Source: CBDDKS01 sp965230335
GTDB lineage: Bacteria > Pseudomonadota > Gammaproteobacteria > Enterobacterales > Kangiellaceae
Direction of reading: 5' to 3'
Assembly (NCBI GenBank): GCA_965230335.1
Contig: CBDDKS010000006.1
Span: 124,001 to 188,000, forward strand
DNA: 64,000 bases
The notes beneath the pieces were generated by a model. It searched no databases. It saw only the letters and a list, made by a program, of their open reading frames with translations, and was not told the DNA's origin. Position numbers and translations under genes: made by a program. Below are positions 17,843-26,572 of this stretch, in pieces. Within the stretch, counting starts at the first letter, position 1, and the number at the start of each line of letters is the position of its first letter.

Positions 17843-18604
17843 ATGAACTTCTCAAATACAAAAGCCATTATCAGTGGTGGCGCTTCCGGATTAGGAGCTG
17901 CTACGGCAAAACGCATTGTACAGGGCGGCGGCCAGGTTGCTATTTTGGATACACACCGAGAAAATGGTGAAGCTCTGGCAAAAGAATTGGGAGATGCTCT
18001 GCGGTTTTATTTCACTGATATCACTGACGAAGATTCTGTCGAGCAAGCTGTCTCCGATGCTCACCAACAATTTTCTGGAATAAACCTGGCTGTCGGTTGT
18101 GCCGGTGTCTTGGGTGCTGGTAAATTAATCAGTAAAAAAGGTCCTATGCCTCTCGATTTTTTCAAGAAAGTGGTTGATATCAATTTAATCGGATCTTTCT
18201 TACTCACTCGAGCTGCTGCTCAATACATGGCGCAATCATCAAGCAATGATCAAGAAGACAATGGTGTCATCATTCACACGGCTTCCATAGCCGCTTATGA
18301 AGGTCAATTAGGTCAATTGGCCTATTCTGCAACCAAAGCAGCCATAGTGGGTATGCTATTACCCCTGGCAAGAGAATTAGCTCATTCAAAAATCAGAGTC
18401 ATGGGCATTGCACCTGGTATTTTTGAAACAGCCATGGTTGCCGGTATGCCCGATAAAGTTCGTGAATCACTCTATGCATCCGTCCCCTTCCCTTCACGTT
18501 TTGGGCAACCCGAAGAGTTTGCCGCCATGGTAGAGCACATCGTCAGCAATGCCATGCTCAATGGCAGTGTGATACGTCTGGATGCGGCAGCCCGATTACA
18601 ATAA
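17843..18604 (+). CDS. SDR-family dehydrogenase, 3-hydroxyacyl-CoA dehydrogenase type 2-like
   Basis: A classical short-chain dehydrogenase of 253 residues. The NAD(P)-binding motif SGGASGLGAA lies at residues 11-20, and the catalytic set is Ser in HTASIAAYEG, Tyr161 and Lys165 in YSATK. The GGASGLG motif and MGIAPGIFETAMVAGMPDK resemble the HSD17B10-like 3-hydroxyacyl-CoA dehydrogenases, which oxidise short-chain 3-hydroxyacyl-CoA with NAD. The adjacent AILDTH has an Asp that favours NAD over NADP. It stands alone with its own leader. A general alcohol dehydrogenase activity cannot be excluded. Confidence 0.85.
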   Translation: MNFSNTKAIISGGASGLGAATAKRIVQGGGQVAILDTHRENGEALAKELGDALRFYFTDITDEDSVEQAVSDAHQQFSGINLAVGCAGVLGAGKLISKKGPMPLDFFKKVVDINLIGSFLLTRAAAQYMAQSSSNDQEDNGVIIHTASIAAYEGQLGQLAYSATKAAIVGMLLPLARELAHSKIRVMGIAPGIFETAMVAGMPDKVRESLYASVPFPSRFGQPEEFAAMVEHIVSNAMLNGSVIRLDAAARLQ

Positions 18605-18655
18605 TTCAAAGTATATTTAGAATCATTCAAAACAAATTTAGAAGAACAAGTACCT

Positions 18656-19012
18656 CTATTGATTGCCCCAGTGATAGTGCGTTTTTTCTAAATATTTCAG
18701 TAATAATGAAGAAACACCCAGGCTTTTGCATTCATCAATCAAACAGATAATTTCCTGCTGAATCTTTTCAACAGCGGCAAAATTTCTGTTAGCTCGCTGA
18801 TTACCTGTTAAAGCAATCGCCTGTAAACCAATAAAAAAAGCAATGTCATGTTCTAGCTGATATTCTTCTGCAGATGTTTCAGATAAGTAATACCAGTTTT
18901 CAATATCATGCACTAATTCAGACATAAACCGGTGCACCGTTTTATCCACGAACGACTCAAGATTTTTCCCTTTCAAACCTTGAAAATCATTTTTTGAGTT
19001 ATTTTCAAACAT
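18656..19012 (-). CDS. Hypothetical protein, helical
   Basis: I do not recognise this 118-residue protein. It is predicted helical, rich in Glu and Leu, with no signal peptide or membrane segment. I start at ATG 19012, preceded by an A-rich AGG stretch. An in-frame TTG 30 nt upstream has no Shine-Dalgarno. A TATAAT lies at 19053-19058 on the minus strand, a possible promoter. It is divergent from the KorA-like gene, which may matter if that regulator controls its neighbours. Confidence 0.6.
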   Translation of the reverse strand: MFENNSKNDFQGLKGKNLESFVDKTVHRFMSELVHDIENWYYLSETSAEEYQLEHDIAFFIGLQAIALTGNQRANRNFAAVEKIQQEIICLIDECKSLGVSSLLLKYLEKTHYHWGNQ

Positions 19013-19111
19013 ATTCTTTTTTAGCCTTTTCTTTTTATCCAATAAAGTATATTATAGACATTCCTCGTTAATAATTCACGGTTTTGATAAAAACAAGAGA
19101 ATATAGGTATA

Positions 19112-19444
19112 ATGTGGGACTTTGAAGACAACTTAGAAGATTTTATTTTGACTCCATTTGAATTTCAACTTGCAGTTCAGCATTCTCGACATAAAGACAA
19201 TGCACTTAAAGCATTATACGCTTTATTGGTCGAACAAAGATCGCCTGCAGCAATTTGCAAAGAATTTAATATGATCCCTAGTCGTTTGTCTCAGCTCAAA
19301 AAAGAATTTAAACGTAATTTTGACAAGGCGTTAGAAAGCAACAACATGGTCTATACACAGGTTGCCCTGCCAAAAGATGAGTCAAAACGGGTGAAAGAAC
19401 TCAGCCAGATTTACGTGAAAGACGTCGTAGAAAGTAAATTTTAA
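19112..19444 (+). CDS. Small KorA/TrfB-like helix-turn-helix protein
   Basis: A 110-residue protein. Its middle (LTPFEFQLAVQ, then SPAAICKEFNMIPSRLSQL at about residues 47-65) fits a helix-turn-helix. The order of motifs, LT..FQ.A.Q, helix-turn-helix, then YTQVALP, follows that of plasmid KorA/TrfB transcriptional repressors. The match is from memory of the family pattern and was not computed. Such proteins normally control plasmid replication and transfer; here the gene sits alone among chromosomal genes. A bidirectional terminator follows. A DNA-binding role is likely, the target unknown. Confidence 0.6.
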   Translation: MWDFEDNLEDFILTPFEFQLAVQHSRHKDNALKALYALLVEQRSPAAICKEFNMIPSRLSQLKKEFKRNFDKALESNNMVYTQVALPKDESKRVKELSQIYVKDVVESKF

Positions 19445-19460
19445 AACACTCTTCAAGATA

Positions 19461-19494
19461 AAAAAATCTCGAAATTATTTCGAGATTTTTTTTG
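19461..19494. terminator. Bidirectional Rho-independent terminator
   Basis: A 14-bp perfect stem AAAAAATCTCGAAA / TTTCGAGATTTTTT (19461-19474, 19478-19491) with a 3-nt loop and T-tracts in both directions. It separates the convergent KorA-like gene and the M13 peptidase gene. Confidence 0.88.
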
Positions 19495-19557
19495 TCTTTA
19501 CATTGTGCGCACCAAAAATACTTAACCTCAGCATATAAATCTTACGACAGTTAATTC

Positions 19558-21708
19558 TTACCAGATTCTGACCCTATCTTCTTTAGGTATAAATAAAGCG
19601 TCTCCTGGTTGAATGTTAAAAGCATCATACCAGGCATCAACATGGGGCAAAATACCATTCACACGATACTTTCCTGGTGAATGAGGATCGGATTTTAAAT
19701 ATTGTTTTAAAGCTTCATTGCGCATCAGGTTGCGCCATATTTGTGCATAGGACAGGAAGAAGCGCTGATCACCAGTATAACCATCAATCACGGGTGCTTC
19801 TTTACCATTTAAAAACTTTTTATAAGCTTCATAAGCAATCATCACTCCACCCAGATCACCAATATTTTCTCCTAAAGTAAACTTTCCATCAATGAAGGAG
19901 CCTGGCAAAGGTTCATATGTATTAAATCGTTCAACCAAAACCTGGGCTTTCTTTTCAAAAGCTTTGCTATCGGCTTCTGTCCACCAGTTATTTAGTACAC
20001 CGTCCCCATCGTACTTTCTACCCTGATCATCAAAACCATGACTAAACTCATGACCAATCACTACACCAATAGCGCCATAATTTACTGCTGGATCGGCTTT
20101 GGGATTGAAAAAAGGTGGCTGTAAAATGGCCGCAGGAAAAACAATTTCATTATATAAGGGGTGATAATAGGCATTCACTGTTTGTGGTGTCATACCCCAT
20201 TTGGTTTTATCCACTGGTTTTGCAAAGTCTTCTAATGCTTTTTTGCGGAGATATTTCCGAGAGCTGCGTATACTGGCCATCAAATCACCAGGAATAATGT
20301 CCAGACCTTCGTAATCTTCCCATTGGTCAGGATAACCAATTTTTGTTGAATTCACCTTCTCCAGTTTTTCCAAAGCTTTCACCTTGGTGGCATCACTCAT
20401 CCAGGGTAAACCCTGTATGCGATCTTTTAATGCAAGACGTAAGTTACCAATCAGCTTCATCATTTCCTGTTTGGAAGATTCTGGAAAATGACGTTCGACA
20501 TAGACTTTACCAATACCTTCACCAAACATACGAGACACATAAGCAACGCCTCGTTTCCACAAATCCCGTTGGCTTTGTTGTCCTCGCATGGTGCGTCCCC
20601 AAAAATTAAAACTAGCCTCTGAAATATCATCCGTTAATATACTGGCATGTCGTGTAATGACAGAAAAGTTTAAATAATCTTTCCATACATCCAAAGGTGT
20701 TTTATTAATAATATCTATATTAGCCTGCATGGTTGTTGGTGAAGGTATATTTAATGTTTCAACAGGCTTTTCAAAGCCACTCATTTTAAATAATCTATCC
20801 CAATCTATACCGGTAAACTTTTTCTTTAATTCCTGATAGGTGTGAATATTATAACGTTTTTCTGCATTTCTTCGTTCATTTCTACTTAAACTGTTTTTTG
20901 CACTTTCTTTTTCTATGGCATAAATATTTTGTGCTGCCTGCTCTGCTCTTTGTTCTGAATAACCAATAAACTGCAACATGGTTTTTATATATTCTTTATA
21001 TGCTTCTTGTTTGTCTTTAAAAGTTTCTTCCAAATAAAAATCTCTATCAGGCAAGCTGTATCGTCCAATACCTACAACAATAATATGTTGATCAGGTACC
21101 TTGGCATCAATACTAAAGCCAACACCTGCAAAGCCAGCAGTGCCATTTAAATCAGAATGACCGAAGGCATCAATCAAATCTTGCTTTGTTTTAATTCTGG
21201 CAATCTTATCCAATTCAACCTGAATAGGTTGAATACCCAACTTATTGCGTTTTTCGGTATCCATATAGGCCGAATATAAATCACCGATTTTTTGTTCGAT
21301 AGTGCCTGTTTTTTTGGATTGTTTAGAAGCCAATTCCTGGATAATAGCATTCACCTGCTTTTCTGCTTCATCTGCCAATAAGGTAAAAACAGCATAACGG
21401 GACTTATCAGCGGGTATATCAAAGTTTTCCAACCAAGCGCCACTGACATGTTCAAAAAAATCCTCACCAGGCGATATCGATTTTTTCATAGCGTTTAAAT
21501 CAACACCCCAAGCACCAAAGGTGCTACTGTCTACTTTTTGTTCTGGTTGTTCTGGTTGTTCTGATTGCGTAACTGCTATGTCTACATTTTCAGTAGACAT
21601 TTTCTCTGTTACTGGCGCCTCAGATTTATTCGATTTTGAGTTATCACTCGAACAGGACAATAATAACATCGCACTAAAAATGATAAGTAACTGCTTGTAT
21701 TGATTCAT
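19558..21708 (-). CDS. M13-family zinc metallopeptidase lipoprotein (PepO/neprilysin type)
   Basis: A 716-residue M13 (neprilysin) endopeptidase. The zinc site HEFSH (His553, Glu554, His557) lies in VIGHEFSHGFDDQGRKYDG. The third ligand motif ENIGDLGGVMIAYEAY and the substrate-binding NAYYHPLYNEIVFPAAILQ are intact. The start is a lipoprotein signal peptide with lipobox LLSC, followed by a Ser/Glu/Gln-rich linker, so the enzyme is tethered in the periplasm or to the outer membrane. The protein ends in RVRIW, the usual family C-terminus with W. I use ATG 21708, since GGA lies 8 nt upstream and it gives a clean signal peptide; a TTG 12 nt upstream is possible. It cleaves oligopeptides. Confidence 0.92.
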   Translation of the reverse strand: MNQYKQLLIIFSAMLLLSCSSDNSKSNKSEAPVTEKMSTENVDIAVTQSEQPEQPEQKVDSSTFGAWGVDLNAMKKSISPGEDFFEHVSGAWLENFDIPADKSRYAVFTLLADEAEKQVNAIIQELASKQSKKTGTIEQKIGDLYSAYMDTEKRNKLGIQPIQVELDKIARIKTKQDLIDAFGHSDLNGTAGFAGVGFSIDAKVPDQHIIVVGIGRYSLPDRDFYLEETFKDKQEAYKEYIKTMLQFIGYSEQRAEQAAQNIYAIEKESAKNSLSRNERRNAEKRYNIHTYQELKKKFTGIDWDRLFKMSGFEKPVETLNIPSPTTMQANIDIINKTPLDVWKDYLNFSVITRHASILTDDISEASFNFWGRTMRGQQSQRDLWKRGVAYVSRMFGEGIGKVYVERHFPESSKQEMMKLIGNLRLALKDRIQGLPWMSDATKVKALEKLEKVNSTKIGYPDQWEDYEGLDIIPGDLMASIRSSRKYLRKKALEDFAKPVDKTKWGMTPQTVNAYYHPLYNEIVFPAAILQPPFFNPKADPAVNYGAIGVVIGHEFSHGFDDQGRKYDGDGVLNNWWTEADSKAFEKKAQVLVERFNTYEPLPGSFIDGKFTLGENIGDLGGVMIAYEAYKKFLNGKEAPVIDGYTGDQRFFLSYAQIWRNLMRNEALKQYLKSDPHSPGKYRVNGILPHVDAWYDAFNIQPGDALFIPKEDRVRIW

Positions 21709-21865
21709 GATTTTATCCAAATAATGACTTGTTTATTTTTTTCGATAGAATACATTAAGTCGAAAAATGACTATTAGGGAGATGATTCTATCTGACTCAC
21801 CCGTTTTTTACTATATCCGTACCCGATCACACCTAACTATTTGTTCAATCCAAGCCTATAACACG

Positions 21866-22036
21866 TTAGTTATCATTATCCGGTATTTTATTATCATCTT
21901 CGTCTTCATCCAAAATCAATCTTGATGGTGTTTCAAAGTCATCAAACTGGCCACTGCCTACAGCCCAAAAAAATGCCCAGACAGCGACACCCACCAATAC
22001 AATACTAATAGGGATTAAAACAAATAAAATATTCAC
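21866..22036 (-). CDS. ccoS: cbb3 oxidase assembly protein CcoS
   Basis: A 56-codon gene starting with GTG, 21 nt downstream of ccoI. The protein begins NILFVLIPISIVLVGVAVW, one transmembrane helix, then AFFWAVGSGQFDDFETPS and an acidic tail. The FFWAVxSGQFDDxxxP motif is the CcoS signature. CcoS is needed for heme b and copper insertion into CcoN. Its position after ccoI matches ccoGHIS clusters. The weak Shine-Dalgarno suggests coupling to ccoI translation. Confidence 0.92.
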   Translation of the reverse strand: MNILFVLIPISIVLVGVAVWAFFWAVGSGQFDDFETPSRLILDEDEDDNKIPDNDN

Positions 22037-22057
22037 AGTATGTTTAATATTGTCAAT

Positions 22058-24403
22058 TTATTCAAACAAGGCTACCTGTTTTTTTGAATCTGTTGGTTCT
22101 TTGATTTTAGAAACACGCATGGCATTTAAAACAACCAACAATGAACTCAAAGACATACCCAATGCTGCCATCCAGGGAGATAAATAACCGCTAAAGGCCA
22201 AAGGCAAAGCGGTTACATTGTATAAGATAGCCCAACTGATGTTTTGATGTCCAATGTGCAAACTACGTTTTGCTGTTTTCTTTAACTTGTCTAAGGCATC
22301 CAAACGTTCTCCAATAATAATAACATCCGATGTGCTTTGTGCAAGTTCACTACCACTGCCAAAACTGATAGCCACATCAGCAGCGGCTAAAACAGGCGCA
22401 TCATTAATACCATCACCGACCATGATCATCATTTTATCAGGATTATTTTTTCGCAGTTGTTCCAAATAGTGCAATTTTTTCTCAGGCAAACAGTCTGCAA
22501 CATAATCCGTAATCCCCAGTTGTTCAGCAACTTGAGTAACAACAGATGCATTATCACCGCTCAGTAGACTATAAGAAGTATTACCTTTCTGTAATTGCTG
22601 TATCATCCATTTTGCATCATGACGTAATTCATCAGCAATATAAAATACCGCCAGGAGTTGTGTTGGTGTCGCTAACATAACCTGAGTGACATTCAAATCA
22701 AGCTGTAATGATTCACATTGTTGATCACAACACCAGTCTTTGATCCAACTCGGTTTACCCAAACGATAAGTTATCGTATCAATCCTGCCCTCTACACCAG
22801 CACCTGATTGCACATGACAATCTTCAGCATGATAAACACCGGAGTATTCTTTGAAAGCATCTGCAATACTGTGTTGTGTGGTCGCTTCTAATGCTGCGGC
22901 AATGTTTAAACACTGTGTTTGATCGTAATCTTTATTCAAAGATTGTGTTTTCACCACACGCATTTGACCCATAGTCAATGTACCGGTTTTATCAAAAATC
23001 CAATGTTGTGCTTTACAGAGTTTTTCCAAGCTGTCTTTACAGGTTAACAAGATGCCCTGTCGACTTAAATACTGACTGGCTGCCAATAGGCTGGTTGGCA
23101 TGGCCAAAGATAAAGCACAAGGACAAGTCACTACCAATACGGCCAATACAACATCAAACACACGTTGAGCATCAATAAACCACCAGATGACACCTGCCAA
23201 TAACGATAAAATTAATACAGAGGAAACAAAATAAGCGGCCACTTTATTGGCTAAAATTTCAATTCGTGGACGTGATCTTTGGGCTTTATGTAAAAGGTTT
23301 TCTATTTGGGCCAAAGCCGTTTGTTGTCCAAAATGTGTCACCTTTAAAACAAAACTGTCTCCTTTATTACGACTACCTGCTAATATGGTTTGGCTGGACG
23401 TCTTTTGTAATATTCTGGACTCACCGGTTAACCAGGATTCATCCAGTCGTGCTTCACTGTCACTCACACCATCAGCTGGCACAATATCATTATGATGAAT
23501 AACAACCCGATCACCATAATTCAAATGTTCACAAGGAATCGTCATTGTTTCCCCTTGACGTTCTACAGTCACAAAAGGTGGCATTAAATTTAATAGGGCT
23601 TCATGGGTATGAATGGATCTATGACGTACAAGCATTTCTATAGTGCGACTTATCGACAGGAAAAAAATAAACATCACCACAGAATCAAAATAAATAACAT
23701 GTCCCTCTCCTAACAAAACAGAATAAACACTGGCACAGTAGGCACCTCCCATAGCTAAAGCAATGGGTACATCCATCCCTAAACGGTGTTGAGAAAGATC
23801 ATTGAATGCATTTTTAAAAAAAGGCGCGCCGGAATAAAAAATCACACCTGTTGCAATCAACAAACTGATCATGGTTAAAAATCGGTGAATGTTGTCTTCC
23901 ATTCCCTGAAGTTCACCGGCATACAAACCAATGGCATAAGTCATCACCTGCATCATGCCAAAGCCAGCAACAGCCAGGCGTTTCAATGTCAGTTTATATT
24001 CCTGTTCCGTATTCACTTTGCTGTATCCTTGCATGGGTTGTGCCGGATAACCTGACTTCTCCAAAAAGGATAATAGATTGGATAATGTTTGTTGTTGATG
24101 CCAGTAAACCGTCACACATTTGTTGACCACATTCACTTGTACATCCGTAATACCTTCAAGTGTTCTTAATAAAGTATCTATATGTCGACTACAGGATTGA
24201 CACTTTAAATTACTGATAAATAACGTGGCTTTATTTTCGTTATCGGATACTTTGGATATATAGTGTGAACGTAGCTTAGTATGCTCATAAATCGAATAAT
24301 CCGTAGCCTGTTCATTCAATCTGTCTTGCAACTTGTTTTCTTGCAACGCATCTTCTTGCAATTCACCATCTTGTAACCTGCTCTCTGATGCATCGGCTAA
24401 CAT
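22058..24403 (-). CDS. ccoI: Copper-translocating P1B-type ATPase CcoI for cbb3 oxidase assembly
   Basis: A 781-residue copper-exporting P-type ATPase. An N-terminal heavy-metal-associated domain carries CQSC (Cys68, Cys71). The membrane metal site is CPC (Cys427-Pro428-Cys429), the phosphorylation site Asp471 in DKTGTLT, and the hinge MVGDGINDAPVLAAADVAI. Eight transmembrane helices fit the pattern. Position between a FixH-like gene and ccoS in a cbb3 cluster identifies it as CcoI/FixI, which delivers copper to the periplasmic side for the CcoN CuB centre, rather than a CopA resistance pump. The first 35 residues are a low-complexity LQ-x(3-5)-LQ repeat not usual in the family. Confidence 0.93.
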   Translation of the reverse strand: MLADASESRLQDGELQEDALQENKLQDRLNEQATDYSIYEHTKLRSHYISKVSDNENKATLFISNLKCQSCSRHIDTLLRTLEGITDVQVNVVNKCVTVYWHQQQTLSNLLSFLEKSGYPAQPMQGYSKVNTEQEYKLTLKRLAVAGFGMMQVMTYAIGLYAGELQGMEDNIHRFLTMISLLIATGVIFYSGAPFFKNAFNDLSQHRLGMDVPIALAMGGAYCASVYSVLLGEGHVIYFDSVVMFIFFLSISRTIEMLVRHRSIHTHEALLNLMPPFVTVERQGETMTIPCEHLNYGDRVVIHHNDIVPADGVSDSEARLDESWLTGESRILQKTSSQTILAGSRNKGDSFVLKVTHFGQQTALAQIENLLHKAQRSRPRIEILANKVAAYFVSSVLILSLLAGVIWWFIDAQRVFDVVLAVLVVTCPCALSLAMPTSLLAASQYLSRQGILLTCKDSLEKLCKAQHWIFDKTGTLTMGQMRVVKTQSLNKDYDQTQCLNIAAALEATTQHSIADAFKEYSGVYHAEDCHVQSGAGVEGRIDTITYRLGKPSWIKDWCCDQQCESLQLDLNVTQVMLATPTQLLAVFYIADELRHDAKWMIQQLQKGNTSYSLLSGDNASVVTQVAEQLGITDYVADCLPEKKLHYLEQLRKNNPDKMMIMVGDGINDAPVLAAADVAISFGSGSELAQSTSDVIIIGERLDALDKLKKTAKRSLHIGHQNISWAILYNVTALPLAFSGYLSPWMAALGMSLSSLLVVLNAMRVSKIKEPTDSKKQVALFE

Positions 24404-24441
24404 ATACTTGACTCACTGGCATTATTGATTCGACAATACTC

Positions 24442-24693
24442 TTAAGACAGCTTAGTAAGATATTCTGAATCCTTATCACTTTTGTATTGTGATACTGCAT
24501 CATAATTTGGAATCATTTCTGGTGCTGTTCTAAAAGCAATAATCACGGTGATAATACTGGCAATCACAGCCAAAGCCGGTAATGCCACAATAAACCAAAC
24601 CCAAGGATGTTTATACCATGGTTTCTGCTGGCTTTCTGTCTGCTCAATAGAAGTGGATGTGTTTCTTTTGTTTAAATCTGTATCGTTTTTCAT
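24442..24693 (-). CDS. Short FixH/CcoH-like membrane protein
   Basis: An 83-residue protein. A polar N-terminus of about 24 residues precedes KPWYKHPWVWFIVALPALAV, which matches the membrane-anchor start of FixH/CcoH proteins (WYxxxWxWFIxxxP). One transmembrane helix runs to about residue 52. FixH proteins are normally 150-170 residues with a periplasmic beta domain after the helix; that domain is absent here and the ORF ends with a normal stop. Position between ccoG and ccoI is exactly that of ccoH, so it probably still assists cbb3 assembly or stability. A shortened CcoH is the best reading. Confidence 0.7.
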   Translation of the reverse strand: MKNDTDLNKRNTSTSIEQTESQQKPWYKHPWVWFIVALPALAVIASIITVIIAFRTAPEMIPNYDAVSQYKSDKDSEYLTKLS

Positions 24694-24739
24694 AAGATAA
24701 TCTTTATAAGAGTGTCAAAAGTAAAATTCAATATCATCT

Positions 24740-26137
24740 TTATTTGGGTGAAAAAAACAATGTTTTTTCTGTGACCGAATAACTACTGTCAGAAACCAGA
24801 GTTAATGTCAGTGTAATCTTCTGTTTCATCTGATTGATATCAGACACTTTAGCCTGTAAGCGCACAGGAACATTCACCACTTCACCTGCTTCTGCTGTGA
24901 TAATATCATGCATTAACTCAATTTTAATATCACGAATACCTTCTGCTGTTAACCGATATTCCTGAGGCTTTTCACTTTTATTCATGACTTTTAAATTATA
25001 CACGTTTTCTATCGTAGTCTCATTCACAACTCTATATAAGGCATTACGATCACGTAATATATCCATAGCAACCGGTGTACGTGAGCCCACAGAAATCAAA
25101 AAGCCACCAACCAGAGACAATAAAATAATAAGGTAGATGATGGTTCTTAATCGAAATACACGTGTCTTTTTGCCTTCATCACCGTGTTCTGTTGTATAAC
25201 GAATTAAATTTTTAGGTAAATTAACTTTTTCCATCACTTGATCACACACATCAATACAGGCCGCACAAGCAATGCATTCATATTGCAGTCCATCACGTAT
25301 ATCTATTCCTGTTGGGCACACTTGAACACATAAATTACAGTCAATACAATCACCTACATTTTCTTGCTCCATTGATGATCGTTTTCCTTTTGCTCTGGGT
25401 TCTCCTCGCTGTTTATCATAAGCAATTAATAAAGTGTCTTTATCAAACATGGCACTTTGAAAGCGTGCATAAGGACACATATACAAACACACTTGTTCAC
25501 GTAAAAATCCCGCATTGCCATAGGTTGCAAAACTATAAAAAATACCCCAAAAAGTTTCCCAGGGCCCTAACTGCCAGTGCATCACTTTTACAGCCAATTC
25601 AGTGATGGGTGTAAAGTAGCCCACAAAAGTAAACCCGGTAAATAAAGCAAACATAATCCATAAACTTTGTTTGAGAGTTTTTCGTCCTATTTTTTTATAG
25701 GTCCATGGACTTTTATCCAATTTTATTTGTGCCTGGCGACTACCTTCAATCCAACGTTCCATCCAGACAAAAACTTGTGTCCAAACGGTTTGCGGACAGG
25801 CAAATCCACACCATAAACGTCCGGCTAAAGCAGTAAAAAAGAAAAGTGACAGTGCTGCAATAATCAATAGCCAGGCCAAATAATAAAAATCCTGTGGCCA
25901 AAAGGTTAAACCAAAAATATAAAATTTTCGCGCAGGCAAATCAAAAAGAACGGCTTGTCTGTCATCCCAGGGAATCCAAGGAATCACATAATACAAGCCT
26001 AATAAGACAAATATGGCCACATTACGCAAAGTCTGAAATGTTCCTTTAACTTCACGTGGATATATTTTCTCATGGGCTGCATATAAACCACCTCCTCCAT
26101 TATCCTGCTGAGATGGTATTGAAGATTTATTTTTCAT
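24740..26137 (-). CDS. ccoG: cbb3 oxidase accessory iron-sulfur protein CcoG
   Basis: A 465-residue membrane ferredoxin of the CcoG/FixG/RdxA family. Several transmembrane helices precede two 4Fe-4S motifs, CIDCNLCVQVCPTG and CIACAACIDVC, then a further helix and a periplasmic Ig-like C-terminal domain (about residues 340-465). The N-terminal IYPREVKGTFQTLR is characteristic. CcoG has been linked to reduction of copper for cbb3 biogenesis. It overlaps the upstream small membrane gene by 4 nt (ATGA). Confidence 0.95.
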   Translation of the reverse strand: MKNKSSIPSQQDNGGGGLYAAHEKIYPREVKGTFQTLRNVAIFVLLGLYYVIPWIPWDDRQAVLFDLPARKFYIFGLTFWPQDFYYLAWLLIIAALSLFFFTALAGRLWCGFACPQTVWTQVFVWMERWIEGSRQAQIKLDKSPWTYKKIGRKTLKQSLWIMFALFTGFTFVGYFTPITELAVKVMHWQLGPWETFWGIFYSFATYGNAGFLREQVCLYMCPYARFQSAMFDKDTLLIAYDKQRGEPRAKGKRSSMEQENVGDCIDCNLCVQVCPTGIDIRDGLQYECIACAACIDVCDQVMEKVNLPKNLIRYTTEHGDEGKKTRVFRLRTIIYLIILLSLVGGFLISVGSRTPVAMDILRDRNALYRVVNETTIENVYNLKVMNKSEKPQEYRLTAEGIRDIKIELMHDIITAEAGEVVNVPVRLQAKVSDINQMKQKITLTLTLVSDSSYSVTEKTLFFSPK

Positions 26138-26523
26138 TCGTTTTCAGAACGCCCACTCTCTTGATACTTATGAGTATCTTGATATTTATGAGTACGTTGG
26201 TTTTCAAAGTTACCTTGATATTCACAATCATCCTGATGCTCATGAATCGAACGTCCCAGCTTTTCTTTTGGTAAATCCAACATAATGGCTGTTACCCAAG
26301 CCGTTGAAAAACTCAATAACCAAAATAAAATAAATCCAATGGAATAACCTTCCAATCGACTCAACGAAACGTTCCAGGTTGTGACTTCTCCTAATAACTC
26401 AGGATCAAACATCGCAAAGAAAAAGACACTTGCAACACAAGATGCAACAAAAGAAACCCAAATAACAACACCAAAACGCCTTAATGAGATATTCTTTTCT
26501 GAATGCGTCATGTTATTTGCCAC
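26134..26523 (-). CDS. Small membrane protein within cco cluster
   Basis: A 129-residue protein with two transmembrane helices (VVIWVSFVASCVASVFFFAMF and GFILFWLLSFSTAWVTAIML). I recall similar short two-helix proteins between ccoP and ccoG in gammaproteobacteria, but no functional name. The C-terminal 35 residues are hydrophilic and repetitive (HKYQDTHKYQES), probably a low-complexity expansion. Start choice: GTG 26523, with AGGTG 11 nt upstream, or ATG 26511. The 4-nt overlap with ccoG shows it belongs to the operon. Confidence 0.7.
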   Translation of the reverse strand: MANNMTHSEKNISLRRFGVVIWVSFVASCVASVFFFAMFDPELLGEVTTWNVSLSRLEGYSIGFILFWLLSFSTAWVTAIMLDLPKEKLGRSIHEHQDDCEYQGNFENQRTHKYQDTHKYQESGRSENE

Positions 26524-26572
26524 TGACTTTTTCGCACCTTAACTTTTTGCACCTAAGATATTCTATGCATCA

